From Lates calcarifer (Eukaryota > Chordata > Actinopteri > Centropomidae): 64,000 nucleotides of DNA. The notes beneath the pieces are model-generated. The model saw nothing but the letters and a program-made list of their open reading frames with translations, searched no databases and had not been told where the DNA came from. Shown here piece after piece: positions 24,201 to 38,390 of the stretch. Position numbers and translations under genes: made by a program. The first letter of the stretch is position 1. Each line of letters starts with the position of its first letter. The stretch covers positions 10,726,363 to 10,790,362 of the forward strand of contig NC_066844.1 of NCBI RefSeq assembly GCF_001640805.2, given 5' to 3'.

Positions 24201-26344
24201 TCTGAAAGTCTGAAACCAGGAGAGTGTTGCATCATTCACATCTTATGTCTCAGATAGGAACTCTGTTGAACTACAGTAAGACAGGAAGAGGCATCTTACC
24301 TCTAATAATGTATTCACTTAAGACATTTCAGTATATACAGCATCTGTTTGTGTGGGCAACATTAAAACACTATTCGACTATACTGAGCACAGCAACCAGT
24401 AAAAGTGAGATGATGAGAGGCATGCAATGTGTGCACTGTAGACAATTCATATTCTGCAGAGTGAAGGGTAGAAGGCAGAGAAGTCTTTCCCCATGCACAG
24501 AACAGAGTGAGCCCCAGGCAGAGCTTCACTCCTGGGCCCGTCTTGCTAACCGCCTGCCTTCATCCACTTTGATCACACAGGCGAGCTGAGGAAATTCAGG
24601 AGAGCTTGACTTCAATCATCCGGTGGAGCTCCGTCTGTGAAGAGATTCAGTGTAGTGTGACGTTGTGTGCTGGGAGACTTTTGTATGGTAATTTGTTATG
24701 GAGGTGGGGGACGACAGGAGGGTTGTTTTTCAAAGGGACACTTTGAAGTTCACCAGAAGTGTACATGGATGCATAGCAAGATTAGAATATACGGGAGTAA
24801 ATGTTCTGTCCCAGGCAGAGAAAAGAAAAGAAAAAAAAAAAAAACCTCAGTTATGACCTTCAAGTTTGAGTCAAACAGCTTTTGTTCCAATCTGACCTGA
24901 GAAAGAAATTTGACAGTTGAGACTGCTCTACCTATCCCTGTGAGGACTGACAGATAGGATAGACTGGGATCTGACATCCTCTATTACAAAGTAGCCGCAT
25001 GGGTGTCTAGACCACTTTCAGATATGTGTTTCAGCTATGAAGACATTTCAGCTGTTCTTACAAGCAGTATGAGTGAACGCACAACCTCATAGCTCAGCCA
25101 CCATAATTGTTACAACAATAGAATGACATAACATCTGCATCATTCAAACTGTATGATCAAATACTTAAACCTGTAACAACTGGATTTTATGGTCACTTGG
25201 AGGCAGTGGAAACAAGCTGTGAGCACAACACTGGCACATCAACATCATTTATGTTGATACGGTGAACTTATTAAAAGTTGTTTATTTACTCACCCAGCAG
25301 GCTTGGAGCAACATTATCATTCATTTAGTCTGGTGAATAATATTCACTTTCTTTTAGCTCTGTTTTTGGTCCCTACCAACTCCTGAGGGAAATGTCTTGC
25401 TCTTTAGCTGCAAATGCTCCACTATGTTCACCAGCTAGTCTCTAACAGTATCTGCCCACTGATGTTGAGCAGGTAGTGTACAGTTGGTTTATCATCCTCT
25501 TTTGCTGAACTGACTACTGTTGAGTATTTGTATTTGTTGTGGGTGGTCTGTAGTTCTGAAAGTTATCTTACCATACTGGTTCAATTCAATTCAATTTGAT
25601 TATAGCGATCACAAGAGTATCAGGCATATAGAGAGGTCGGATGTACTGAAATATTACAGAGAGAGAATGACCAGGAGAACATAGGACAGTGCATGTTTTC
25701 AATGATTCCATGGTAAAAATGACAAGATGTTCATGATCATGTAAAGTGGTATCAATAATAAATACAAAATACAAATACAAAAGAGATAATAATAGTAAAG
25801 ACAATTAAAGACGTAAATGCAATAGAAGCAATAATACAAGAAGCAGTACTAATAATTTTTAAACAAAACAGCAGGTGTTGAGTGGGGTTGTAGGAGCAGC
25901 AGGAAGCTTGTCATCACAAATCAGACTCTACAGCTCCAGAGGCAGAAATACCTGCAGAAGGTGACAGAAGAGGGGAGAGAGATGAAAAAAAAAATTATGG
26001 GAAAGGGAAGATATCGAGTTAGTAACATGTATTTATAGGATATGAATCCATACTCCAGAGAGAAAGAGGGAGAGAGAGAGAGACAGAGAGAAGCTCAGTG
26101 CATCATGGAAAAAAACTAGTCTATCCCTAAATCACAGGAAAAGAGGAAAAGTGGTTGCTCCCACTCTTGAAAGCATTAAGACATTACAAATGAATGCATT
26201 AATATACTTTGCCTGATTGTTACCTATTAAGATCAATAATTCTATAATTATATACAGTCTGGTAGAGATGCTACAACTTGTGATAGTTACATGTCTTCTC
26301 AGTTTAACTGTTCCATCTGCATGCTTCACAATCTGATCGTGCTT
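24201..26344. other. Non-coding, no recognised gene
   Basis: Short frames only. There is a GA-rich patch at 26058-26092 and poly(A) near 24830-24844. Confidence 0.45.
25575..25605 (-). mobile_element. GAATT tail fragment of LINE 3' end
   Basis: TTCAATTCAATTCAATTTGATTATAG is the reverse complement of the tail seen at 16410-16438. Very little of the body remains. Confidence 0.45.
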
Positions 26345-26460
26345 ACTTAAATTCAATTCAGTTCAATTAAATTTTATTTATATAGCACCAAATCACAACG
26401 AAAGTCATCTCAAGGCACTTTTCATGTAGAGCAGACCATACTCTTTAAAATATGGTATTT
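26345..26460 (-). mobile_element. LINE 3' end with tail, truncated, minus strand
   Basis: ATTCAATTCAGTTCAATTAA, TATATAGCACCAAATCACAA, GTCATCTCAAGGCACTTTTC and AGAGCAGACCATACTCTTTA are the reverse complement of the 16330-16438 element. It is 5'-truncated, as expected for retroposition. Confidence 0.75.
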
Positions 26461-28724
26461 ACAGAGAGGCATGTCTGTAGCTTTGGAAGCTTGGAGCTGA
26501 AAAATGATTATCTTCCCTGGTTGGTTTTTGAATTTCCTGAGTGCTTCATGTGGGACTCTGGCCTCTAGTAAATTTGCTAAGCATTTTTGCTGTCATCTGT
26601 TGCCTAACTGAAAGGTCTAATCCATGCAGCTGGTCATGTGCAGCACTGATCTCAGTGGGTATGTATAAGGGTCCATCAGAAGTAACCCCCTCAAGCTCAT
26701 GTATGTTCACAGCATGCAGAAATAATGATGGCTAGCGTGAAATGACCAAGATGCTTAATCACACACCCTGGTCATCCTTAAAGTCATCTATGTGCACTCC
26801 ATGTTAAAAAAGCTTGATGCGATGTTGTTGATTGGTCAGCATCTGTTGTCTGTGTTCGGACCCCTGTTTCCAAAACTGAAGAAAAGTGTACTTTTACTTT
26901 TGAACAACTAGGCTATAACTTCACCATCCTGCTTGTCCAATTCAAACTTCTGACGTCAGATCTCTTGTCTACCCACAACAAATGATGAATCAGAGCAACA
27001 AAAAAAAAAGAAGAGCAAAATAGAAAGTGAAAAACTCAACCTCATCAGTTGCACTTGCTCTTGTGCTTTTGGATTTTGAAAAAGCTAAAGTTAAGCTAAG
27101 CTAAAAAAAAAAAAAAAAAAAAAAAAAATCACCTTCCAAACTCTTTATATACTGGGTACTGGCCATACCTCAGCCTATACACACAAAAGCAGTCATGCCT
27201 TGCTAAATTGTAATTAGACTGTTTGTGGGAGAGGTTTAGCGAATAGTCAGTTGTTACAGTACTGGTTATGTTATTTTCCCCCATTTTTGTACCATCTTTC
27301 ACCTCTATTTTATCCTTTGGGCAAAGAAATAAAACCCACCAAATATAACCTTGGTTTACGTACATACCACAATTATCTTAAAAAGGTAAGCATCTGTTTT
27401 CTTTCCAGTGCTGGATATTTCATTTTGAAGAGCGCTCGTGTGTACATCAGGAATGCTCCCTTCTGCTGCACTGGTAGATGTGGATGTTGCTGTAATCCTC
27501 ATGATGCTGAGCAGAACCCATCATGGGATTTCACGCCTCCTTCCCTCATCCTGCCTGATCTCCTCACCTCCTTGTTTCCTCATCACCTTGCCTCCTCTCT
27601 TTTCATCATATTTCTCCTGACCTTCCCACCTGGAGTGCTTCCCGCCCTATTTCCATTGGAATGCAGTCATGATGAGCTTCAGCTTGTTGGGTGCCAGGCT
27701 AATCACTAAAACAAGTAAACAAGCGGAAAGGTGAACAGAGTGCAGCGCAATCAATAACGGTTCTGTGGTTGATTGGTGTGGAGGCAGCGAGTGCACCCAC
27801 ACACACACAAACACACTCACCCTGTGTCATAGAGGTCAACCTGAACAAGACAATGAGGAGGTGGGATCAGTGTTAAATGGCTGTTGATTGACATTAACAA
27901 ACGAAGAGGAATCTCCCAAAGTAGGTCTGCTCTCCCCCTGACCTCAATTCCTCATTTCCTCTGCCAACACACACATACACACATGCATGAACACAGACCT
28001 GAATGTGCTCACACATACACACAGCAACATTTGCTCATACCACTCACACATACACACACGTTCACACACCTATATGCACACTTAGACACACAGACAGGGA
28101 GTTATTAGCAGTTTCTCTCCATTAGGGAGTACAGCTGCTGTTGTCGTGCATTACGGCTGCTTTACTTGATCAGTTAATGGCACTAATTTCCCAGAAAGAG
28201 CCTCCACCTGGCTTCCATGCCACTCCATCAGCCTCTGATTAAAAGCTGAGTGTTAATACCAGCACTCTGGTGATCTGCAGTACTCCTGTGTGTAAAATAG
28301 GGCCTCAGATTGGGATGAAAGGAGGATTTTGAATATTTGAAGAAAGCATCTGCTAGTGATGATTGAACAGCTCCCAGCAAAAAGAAGATTTGACTTGTCT
28401 CTGGAGCATTTTAAAGAACTTCAAGTATGTAAACTCAGTGAGATGACAAGCAAGACACACACTTCACATCACAGTGCATTGTGGGATGGACCATTCAGAC
28501 CAGTAACATCACCCTTTTTAAATATGTTTTTGAGCATGTATGGGATCAACAACACTGCCTCTCATACATCTTGCCTTCAGATCAGGCTGCTCTGGCTTTT
28601 TCAAGGTCATCTCACAACAATTCAGAGCATCTTCATTACTTCTGTGGGCCCTCTGTCGTTCCCATAGCAACCCTGCTGAGCTGACAGATGAGAGGCACGG
28701 GAGTCGGCCTCCCACATAGTTGGA

Positions 28725-28727
<3 letters not shown>
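26461..28727. other. Non-coding; possible conserved elements at 27.4-27.8 and 28.1-28.3 kb
   Basis: The 152-codon frame at 27251-27709 plus has no domain. Within it, tctgttttctttccag at about 27394-27409 is a fair acceptor followed by an open frame, but no matching donor or family is evident. 28117-28290 is non-repetitive and balanced in base composition. Confidence 0.35.
27103..27128. repeat. Poly(A) run
   Basis: 26 adenines following the words AGCTAAAGTTAAGCTAAGCT. Confidence 0.9.
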
Positions 28728-28763
<36 letters not shown>

Positions 28764-28772
28764 ACACACACA
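28728..28772. repeat. (CA)n microsatellite
   Basis: About 21 CA units with one TA. Confidence 0.95.
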
Positions 28773-30668
28773 TGCAAGCATGTGTACACACTTTAAAACA
28801 AATGCACTTACACACATGCACGCATAATTACGTCTGAGGAGGCATACACTGCATTGTTTAAAATAAACCAGGCATCAGAGGCGAGGTGTTGGAGTGCGAT
28901 CGTCGTACACAAATAGGCCATTATGGCAAAAGTGGAACACAAGGAGTCTCCTATGAAAACAGAGTGTTCTCTCTACTCTCCAACTCTCTCTTTTTGCTCT
29001 CTGTATCTATGCCTCTCTGTCACTCTCTCTGCGGGCAGGTCGTGTGTGCCTCTACGCTCGTTATCAGAACAAACAGAGATGAGGGTGGAAGAATGGGGTA
29101 CACACCATGTACCAGAGAGGGGAGGATGAAAGAGTGAAAAACAAGAGAAAATCAAACAGGAGGCATGAGGGAAGCACCAGGGATTTGCTTCTATTGGCGC
29201 ACACCTACTTCCATAGGGAGCTTTATCATTTTAATGCATTAAAGGCGCGCTACAACGCAACACACCAATACAAAGGAGAGTCAGCTCTTGAAAAAAATTA
29301 ATTCCAATTCCAGTCCATATCAGATGTACATTTCCCTGGAGGGTCTAAAAAAAGAAGAGAAAGACTCTCCAAAGGCTGCATTAGGCTGTGATGAATAAGA
29401 CATTGCATCAGAATTGGAAAGACAGTGAAATCTCCTTCCTGTCTGCTTGCTGTGTGACAAGGGATGTATCATTACCAGCGCTGTCTTTTTATGTCCTTGG
29501 AAGTGTGAATCCACAGTGTAACGAGTGGTGAGACATTCCAATAAATCTAGCAGGCACAGTGCTCACAGAATCAGCACGATAAAATCCAAATATTGGCCTT
29601 ATCCTAAGGCTGAGGACTTACTGAGGATCTGGTGTTTATATGACGCAACAAGGTATAAATACACATGGTATACCTGATGTAGGCTGATGTTCTACAGTAT
29701 TTTGATTTATTAACTCAAAAACTCACATGACACCATGGAAACAGAACAACACACAACATACATAGTATTTATATGCAAAATGTTTGAATTAATATAATTT
29801 GTCATCTTATTCCTTACATTCAGTTGCGTATTTAACATTTCAAGTTATTTCACTTTTGGTAAGAATATGTGGTTTCATTCATGTCACTATTCTTCAGTTG
29901 CAACAAGTTCGGCCCATTACATCATTTGGTTGAAGTTGTTAAAAAACAGATTTAAGGGAATCCGGTACTGGTCAGGCTATGGTACTATGGTGTGTTAGCA
30001 AGCTAACATTTGCTAATTGGGACAAAAGACACATTGTACTAAGATCACTGCGAAATAGATGGGTGTTTATATGCCAAAATATTCTAATCCATGAATTTTC
30101 CATCACATATTCCTCAAAATAATTTTTACATTCAACACCTGTGTATATTGCAGTTTCTATAAGTGGGAAATGGGGTTTGCATGCACCAGATCATGTGAAT
30201 ATTTTAACTACAGTCAGTAATATATAAGGTTAAACTGTGATAATATATAATCTAGATTTAGATATGGTCAGTATGTCTAATAGGAGGCCAAAAGGAAATA
30301 AGCACAAACAGATAAAAATTTGTGCATGTCAGTCACGTCTTGATTAAATCTCTCTTTGTGAGTCCAGACAACTTTAGTTTTTGACCTTCAACTTTACAGA
30401 TGAAGAACGATTTGCAGACAGACGTCTTATCCGTGGCTGGAAACTGGCCCTTGTCATGCTGTGATGCAGTCACCCATCGAGTTCCCTTATCTCCCAAGGG
30501 AAACACCCTCAGTCCTGATGCCTGGATATCTACGTAACAACACTGTCTGCCCAAAATCCCAAGCGGCTGACACAGCCTGCAGAGAACAGAGGCAGCCTGG
30601 GCTGGTATCTGACTTCTGATAACAGTCAAAGAGACTCAGACTTTGACAGACATTCAGATACACACACA

Positions 30669-30703
<35 letters not shown>

Positions 30704-31374
30704 TTGATCAGACGTTTGATAAAGGGAGGTTGATTACATAAAGACACAGGACGAATTTAGTTTGTGGTTGTATTCATTCAACCTGAGTCTCAAAGGATTT
30801 AAATCACCCTGACAGCATCAGTGTCAAAGTGAGGATGTTACATGAAAGACAGTTGCAGTACTGTCAGCGACCATTGGGTGTCCCTGCTCCACCAGTAACA
30901 TCAACAGGATGCCTGTAGAGTTCGTTGATGAGGTTTTCTCCACCCTGTTGCCAGTATGCCTGGGGAACAGGTAAATGGACTTTAAGTCTAAATGAAAAGT
31001 GGGTCCCCTTTTGATTTTTTTCCCCTCTCCTCTTAACATGAATGTGTGTTTGTACCTCCATCATCACGAAGACCAAATATCCCAGATAAGGCAACATAGC
31101 TAAATAACAGAATGGGTTGTTGGGATCCAAAATTAGATTGGATCTGAGTAGTAGGATGAAGTCATGAAACTACTTGCTTAATGCAACTATAATCAATATT
31201 TTTATAGTTGCAATGAATGAAATGACAGTGTGTAATGTTAAAGAGGCCACTTTTACTGACAAGCCCACATAGAATTATAACCTGACTCTGCAGTCCCCAG
31301 ATTTATGAAGTCTTTCAGCTAATTGCTTTGGTTTTTAGCTCTGTATCTGCTTGATGTTGAAATAGTGAAATGTT
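28773..31374. other. Non-coding, no secure gene
   Basis: Contains a CA repeat and a weak exon-like segment at 31056-31143 (see rejected items). No family match. Confidence 0.4.
30661..30702. repeat. (CA)n microsatellite
   Basis: About 20 CA units with one interruption. Confidence 0.95.
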
Positions 31375-31380
31375 TACACC

Positions 31381-31800
31381 ATCAATTAAAGGTTTTAGGA
31401 CACTGGTCAGTTTTTCCAGTTGTTATTTAAATTCACTGTCAAGGTTCCTGAAACTAAAGCATAGAACAAATAAACAATTAGAGATTTTAAAAACGAGGAA
31501 CTATGGCTCAATCTGAATTTTAGGACTCATCCAGCAACTGAACACACAGTAGATATGAAACATTGTTTGGAAGGTGCGTCCCAACACAGAAGTTCCTACA
31601 GATGTGTTACTTTGCTTTGGCTTTTACCCTTGGTCCATTTAATCCCAAACCATCTCCGTGGGGTCTGAAGTCTGGAGGCTGTGCTGATCCTCCATCAAAT
31701 ATGCCACTGTCTAGTTCTTTTCTTTCAGTGTTTTGGATCATTTTCTTGCTGTAATTCTGTAAAATGTGGGTGTTCTAAAACTTTTGACCAGTAGTGCACT
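31381..31800 (-). mobile_element. Tc1-like element, internally deleted relic
   Basis: The right end reads GGGTGTTCTAAAACTTTTGACCAGTAGTGCA, the terminal repeat of a common fish Tc1 group. Inside, AATCCCAAACCATCTCCGTG and GTCTGGAGGCTGTGCTG match the transposase region read on the minus strand. The left side (GTTTTAGGACACTGGTCAG, TTTTTCCAGTTGTTATTTAAAT, AGGTTCCTGAAACTAAAGC) matches the other end. At about 420 bases versus the 1.2-1.6 kb usual for Tc1, most of the transposase is gone. Confidence 0.65.
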
Positions 31801-34800
31801 AATACCTTAGTAATTTCAGCTTTTTAAGGGGATAATAATATATAGCTTGTTTCCACTGCCCCCACATAACCAAAACATCAGTTAACGAGGATTTCAAAGG
31901 GCTATTATCTATGATGAACCTACAGAGAGTTATCACCTGAATCTGTAGCTCCCCTCTGCTTTAAAGAGCCTCATAATGAGTTTCTGTTCATGGTTTAACT
32001 GTCTGGTCCACAACTTTACAGTTTCGGTTCACTCTCACTGCTCTCATACCATTGTATGCAGATGCAGCAGGCAGCTGTTTTTAGCCACCTGCTCAGCACC
32101 AAACAGCACACACACACAGGAACTAGCTGGTGAATATAGTGGAATATGTGGCAGCTAAAGAGCCAGATATTTCCTTCAGCAGTAGTGGTAGAGACCAAAA
32201 CAGAGCTAAAAGGCAAGTAAGTTTTGGACTTACAGGTGGCCGGAGTCACGACATTAATGAATCATCATAATGTTGCTCTGTAACTACTGGAAGTATAAAT
32301 TAGGAGCTGCTGCCTCCAAGTGGCCAAATAAAACAGTTATTGCATATTTAAGAATAAGGCAAGATTAATGATCTATATAAACAGACACTGACTTTTGGTT
32401 GAAGACACATACCACATTATCCAGTTTTAAAGTCATGCCCTTTTTATGCCCAATAATACCCCTGGTGTGATTTCTTCCTTTTTCCTGCTGACAGAGGACA
32501 GTCATTGTCATCTGTTGATAACAGTCTCAAAAAAGATTAAGAAGCCAAAACTGGTGAAATGTGAGTGTCAAGTGAGTCAAATGGTTCAGTATCAGTATTT
32601 CAGCAACAGCAGAAGTTGTTAAATCTCAAAAATTTTGGAGTTCCATTCGAGGCAAAGATCAAATAAAAATACTCCAAACACCTTGTGTCAACACCATTGC
32701 ACCACAAACGATTGCACTGTGGGTCCATAACTCTAATATTTACTTCATTATCCTCTATGTGTTCCTCATTTACAAACCTCAAGCTGCCAGAGAGTGATTT
32801 ACTGGAAGAGTTTTGCTGGTTTAATGTGCCCCTTGTATATTCCAACATCCAAATTTGTAAGTCATAAATACAACTTGTGGCAGATTCATGTAGATTGCAG
32901 TCAAGAATATCTACATAGGCCATTAAATTAACAGCTGTCTCTGGGAAAATTGGAAAAACTAAATGGTAGAGAGCTAAATCATGCTGCAAGACAAGAATAT
33001 TTGTTTTCCATATATATATTGTATATTTTTTATATACATGTAAAGATTTCTCCTTAAACTTTTGCCTTAACCTGAAGTAATATCCAAAATTTTGTTCTCA
33101 CATATCTCCTGTTGGATTTACGAGTATCCAAAGTGCTAGAGCATTTTTTAAAACCCATGATTATTTTAAACTACAGTTACCTAATTAGCATACAAAAACT
33201 ACAGCTCTCATTAAGTTATTCCAGCATGACAGTGTGCAAAATAAGGAATCTCTTTTTTTCCCATATTCATATTTACCAATGATCTCTTTGTTCTTTTTTA
33301 GCTGCATTGTTAATTAATAATAAATCTAAAAACACAGCTTTATCTTTCCTTTCTGTCTGGTTATTGTTAGCCATGTTCAGATTAGCCACAGCTATTTGAC
33401 TGGCCTTGTTTGTCTTCTGGTGAAGTTTGACCTGTGAAGATCTCAGTTTTGTGGGAGGTGATGTATTTTTAAGGAGGAAAATGATTCCTGTTATGAGTCA
33501 TTAGTCAATTTCTTTGTCTTGAGGAAGGCCCCACAAAATGATGTAAATGTATGATGTAAAAAATAAAGGGCACTAATATGATATAAACAAAGGGACACCA
33601 ATTAAACCATAAACATATGAAAACCCAGTGCAAAAAAATGATAGGATGATATAATTTGTGTTTGTTTCATGTAGTAACTGGAGAAACGTTGCGTCTCCTC
33701 ACTGATCCACACAGATGTGATGTTTACATCTGCAGCCATTTTTCATCTCTTCAGTGACGAGTGACATGCATGTCATGATTTGCTTGGTTAAGTCAGTTGT
33801 ATTTGTTTTTATTAATCCACCATTTTTCCACCACAGCCAAGAGCTGAAACATTTTGTGATATTTGGTGTTTCCAATCATCAAAATGTGAATATAAATTGG
33901 TGGACTGAAATGTACTTATGTTCAATTTAAGATTTTAGAGTGCCCAAAATTAGACACTGAAAGCTGCAAGTGTCTCGCGCTAAATGCATCAGTATTTAAT
34001 ATGGTTAGAATAGTTTAGAAATAACTGGGCAGTTCATGCAGGTATAGAAGCACAAATGTGTATAGACAATGTGTAAGAAAAAGACAGACAGGTAGACCCA
34101 CAGAGAAAAAGGAGACTGACAGACACAGAGGGAATAGATTCCCCACTGCTCTTGTAACTCCCTTTCAACCCTGACGTTTGCTCTGTCAACGTGAGTGAGC
34201 TACTTTTTGCTTCTGAAATGTCAGAAGTTTGTGTGTGTGTCTGTTAGTAGAGCTGCTCTGTATCTTTGCTATCGAGATAGTAGAGATAGGGGGAGTGTCA
34301 CTGTAATTGTAGTATGAAGACTGTTTCTCTCTTTTCATATTTGAGTTTTGCGACTTTGGAATGCCGAGGAGAGAATCTTTTTCCTCATTAAAAGCCTTGT
34401 AAGAAGAGCAGAGTCTGGCAGGTGCACACAAACACAGATATGGACTCACACACACATGAACACACAAACATAAACATACGTTACACGGCTACAAGTCAAG
34501 CTAACAGAACCTGACAGAGCAATCACAGTCACACATATGCTTCTCTCTTTCTCTTTCTTTTCTTTTTATCTCATCTCTGTTTCATCTCCTTCCCACCTTC
34601 ATCCTCACATTTTCCTTAACATTTCCCACCTCTTTTTTTTTCATTGTTGCATTCCTGTTTTTTCCATCTGCTGTTGCGTCTGCCCTTTGCTCCCTTTGCT
34701 CCACTTTTCTTATTTTGTTTTACTTACTTACTCACTTACTGATACAGCCTCTTCCATTTTTTTTCTCTGAGCAAAATGACGACAAACTACTACAAACTAT

Positions 34801-37800
34801 TAAAGGAACACCTGGACTGTTTGGAATGATGGGACCATGGAGTCCTTATGGTCAAATAAGTATAAAGACAGATTTTCTTTGGGGCTCCAAGTCAGAGCAG
34901 AAAACAAAACAACTGCATGGCCGGAGCACTCACTGAACTGGAATACAGCCAAATACAGCCAAACGGTGTATACTCTTCACTCACCATCCCTTCAGAACTC
35001 AAAGTGCTGTTGCTGTAACAAACCCACCAAACTCTGTTTTAGAATTCTTGATATTATTAATATAAAATTTCCTCACTCCTCAGAGATGCTTTAATGATAT
35101 TTTGGTCTTTTTAACTAATCTACAGTTTATTGCCTTTGAACTGGCTGGGCCTGATTCTGCCATCTAATAAAAGATTTTGAGTTCAACATGATAGGAACTT
35201 ACACATTCCTGATTTCCTCAGTGTTAAAAATGGGTTCTCAGTATGACAGAGATAATGGGCAGTTAGGTTGGAAATGGAACGGAACAAACCCACACCAACT
35301 GTGTCGTGTAGTGTCTTGTCATTTAATACCCTCAGCACACACCAAAAAGTGATAGAGACAGAAGCAGTAGTGAAGGTAAAGTAGCTGGGATGTGATGATC
35401 TGGGGTGTGAATGTGATAGAACTACTGCTTTCCTGGAGCGTTACTGTTGACACTGGTAAATAGGACAGTGGCATACTCTGATGCGCTGACCAGTGTCATT
35501 GTGGGAGTGGGCTTACATAGAAGATGACAGGTGGTGTCATACATCATCAGAGTATGGCCCATGAAAGAAATTCTTAGTGTTTTTTTTTTTTAGGTAAGGT
35601 AAGTTAGGTCTTACAACAATCACCTCATTCTATATTGAGATTCAGGTTTTACATAAATCATTTCAAACTCTTGTCTTTGATCTTGACTGACAGGAAGCAC
35701 AGACAGGAACTCTTGGATTAGCTACTGTGGCTGGGAATATTCTTATGAGCAATCCAACAAGCTTTTAACTCAAGAAAAGAATATAATGGAATTTCTCTTC
35801 AAAGGTGAAATTGTTCTGGACCTGTCTATATTAGACAAATAGTGCTCAGGCATATTGCAATATTGTGCATAAAGATAACTGAACACTGTAATATTTTTCT
35901 TAATGTATGCAAAACATTAAATCTGACAATAAAGTGTAATGTAATTCTAATCCAGTTTGGATTAATATGAATGAAATGAGTACATTTATTTCATATAAAA
36001 AAGGTATTTAATCTCACAAGACTACGGGACTGACCACTTATTCATCAAACAGATTTACAAAACATTTACATTTACAGAACATTTCAAACATTTCCATTTC
36101 AATACTGTTTTGGGAGCTTTAATCCAGTGGGTGTAAACACAAGTTTTTATTCTGCATGTGGCCTAAATACAATGAAGGATGGGACTTGCAGACAGCTACC
36201 TTAATTCAATTTTATGGTCATAATAAATACGGAAGAACATTTAAAGAAGTTGCAAATCCATTAGCTTCGTCTCCCTCAGACAGCTTCCCTTTTTTGGTTA
36301 AAGCAAATAATTTACTCAAGTAAGTTAGCAGTACGAACAAGCATGGAATTCACAGATGCTTTCTGTTGCTTGCTCCAAACCCAGTAGCCTGTCAGGTGTT
36401 GGGAGGAATTGATTTTGTGAAGAAATGTTGCTGCCTAGTGTCACTTGAAAGAACTACTGTGGCATACAAAGTGGAACCGGATGTTCCGCTGACACAGCGT
36501 ATTACTATCACTCAGTGTGGTGTTTGCTAAAGTGCAGCACCACACCCAGGAGACACAGGGCTGATTGTTAACAACAGTCCTATCTCCCAAAAACTGTACT
36601 TGTTCTCTTTCAAGTAAACAATTGAGTTATATTCCAGCAACTGAAGTTGCTACAACAGTCTCATTGGCTGTCTTTGATGTTTTTCTTTTCCTCCCTCTCT
36701 GTCTGTGGTGCTGGGTGGGTGGAGGTGGAGAGGTAATGTGATGCAGAGAAGTGATTGGAGCGAGACGGAGCTCTGAGAGAAAACCCTGGTTCACACCAGG
36801 GTGGCTTACATTGCTGCTTTGCTCTCTGTTCACACACACGCGCGCGCAAATGAGCATATGAGCACCTGCGCTTACTCACAAAAAGACACACACAAGCATG
36901 TATACTCATGGGTGTGCACACACATACAGTACAAGCAGAAACAGGCACATACTTACACACACACAGATTCAGAGCAGCTTATGAGTTGTGCACCTCAATA
37001 CCAGCCGCAGTATAGCCCATCTCTGAAAAGGTAAATTGAATTTTACAGGCACAAAGCCGACTCCCCTGCGGTCTTTAGAAAAAAAGCCCCACTTTGTGAG
37101 TCTAAAGCTTTTCTAAAGCTTTCGTCTCTTCATTGCTTTTTTCCCCTATCCTTTTCTTCTTCTCTCTCCCTGTCTCTCTCTCTCTTTCTCTCTCTCTCTT
37201 GCTCTGTGGGGGAAATGAAGGTGCGAGAAACACTGATCGATATGCTCATTAAACAGTTGTGTCTTTGGGAGGCCTGCAGAGGGTCTGCACAAGGATTCAC
37301 ACAAAGAGTACACTGAAACGCTGCACTAAAAGGCCTGCTTATATCACCACAACACCTTCCAAAACTGAGCAGCACCACTTTTCACAATTACAAAGAGCTA
37401 ACCAAGAGTAAAAACAAACCCTCTCTTTTTCTCCATCTTCCTTCTTTTTCTCAACTTCTCCTCCTCCTCCTCTCTCCCCCACTGCCTCTTTGCTTACTCA
37501 GAGATGTAGTTAAAGCACTTTTATTCTGCTTGTGCAGAGGATTTTCCAATCTGTCCATGTCTCTATTATTAGAAGCTCCCATACATAGCCTGTGTTTCTG
37601 TATTGAGTTAACACAAACAGCTATGCAGCAAGTCACTCTGCCCACACAATTAACCCCCCCACACACTGAGGTACTGAGAAAACGCACTTTGATATGTTAA
37701 ATTCTACTTAACTACAGCACTACCGCCCCCACTGCTCTGCCATGTGTGAGTGTGTATGACTGTGTGTGTGTGTGTGTATGTGTCAGGCAGGTGGGATAGA

Positions 37801-38204
37801 CAGTGACAGGTGGAATAAAATTGCCAGTGCGAGGTATCCATCTGTGCAGGATCCACCATATGCATTTCAAAAACTCTGCAAGGTTTCCCTGCCAAATGAT
37901 GGCATGAGATTGACACTGTTCCATCTGCCAGTGCAGAGTCTATATTTGAGGTGTATGCGTATAAACAGGGGTGGAGAGATTATTACAATGTCCCAGTCAA
38001 TTCAAAAGGCTGTTGGCTGAAATTTCCCCCGAGAAGAGGGTAAAAATAGCACTGGAATCAAAAATGGTGTAAAACACTGTTCAAGAAAAGCAGTGAGTGA
38101 CTCATTCAAAATGGACTCAAAATGAAAAATTGATCAGAAAAAAATGAGTAGACACTGGTACACATTATTTGTTAAAAGTAAAACAAAAAGGAAGCTAGCA
38201 GCCA
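31801..38204. other. Non-coding, no recognised gene
   Basis: AT-rich intron-like or intergenic DNA. It includes pyrimidine-rich 34540-34720 and 37140-37200, and CA-type patches near 36830-36965 and 37760-37780. Frames here, including 32600-32989 minus (129 codons), show no domains. Confidence 0.4.
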
Positions 38205-38390
38205 AGCCAGCCAGTTAGCGTAGCTTAGCATAAAGAGGAAACAGCTAGCTTGCTCTGTCTGAATAAGGTAACAAAATATTCCTACTAGTTCCTCTATAGC
38301 CGACAAAGTAAGACATGACATATTTGTCAGGGGTTATTTGTTATTTGTCAGTAACCAGGTACAGTGGCTTCCTGATATCCCTGACATGCC
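38205..38390 (+). repeat. Dispersed teleost repeat (AGCTTAGCATAAAG family), copy 2
   Basis: TAGCTTAGCATAAAGAGGAAACAGCTAGCTTGCTCTGTCT, GGTAACAAAATATTCCTAC, then GGGGTTATTTG and CAGTAACCAGGTACAGTGGCTTCCTG. This copy reaches further into the 3' half of the family than the one at 23650. Confidence 0.7.

Noticed and set aside
27251..27709. Longest open frame in the window, 152 codons on the plus strand, with an acceptor-like site inside.
   Set aside because: No domain or family likeness, mixed AT-rich and C-rich composition and no matching donor. It is about as long as chance allows in 64 kb.
31056..31143. Minus-strand segment with acceptor (ctactactcag), 29-codon hydrophobic frame and GAG|gtacaa donor.
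   Set aside because: The acceptor tract is weak, the frame is short and no family is recognised. Chance is likely, though RNA-seq could rescue it.
32600..32989. 129-codon minus-strand frame.
   Set aside because: No recognised motif, AT-rich, and no promoter or splice context. Probably chance.
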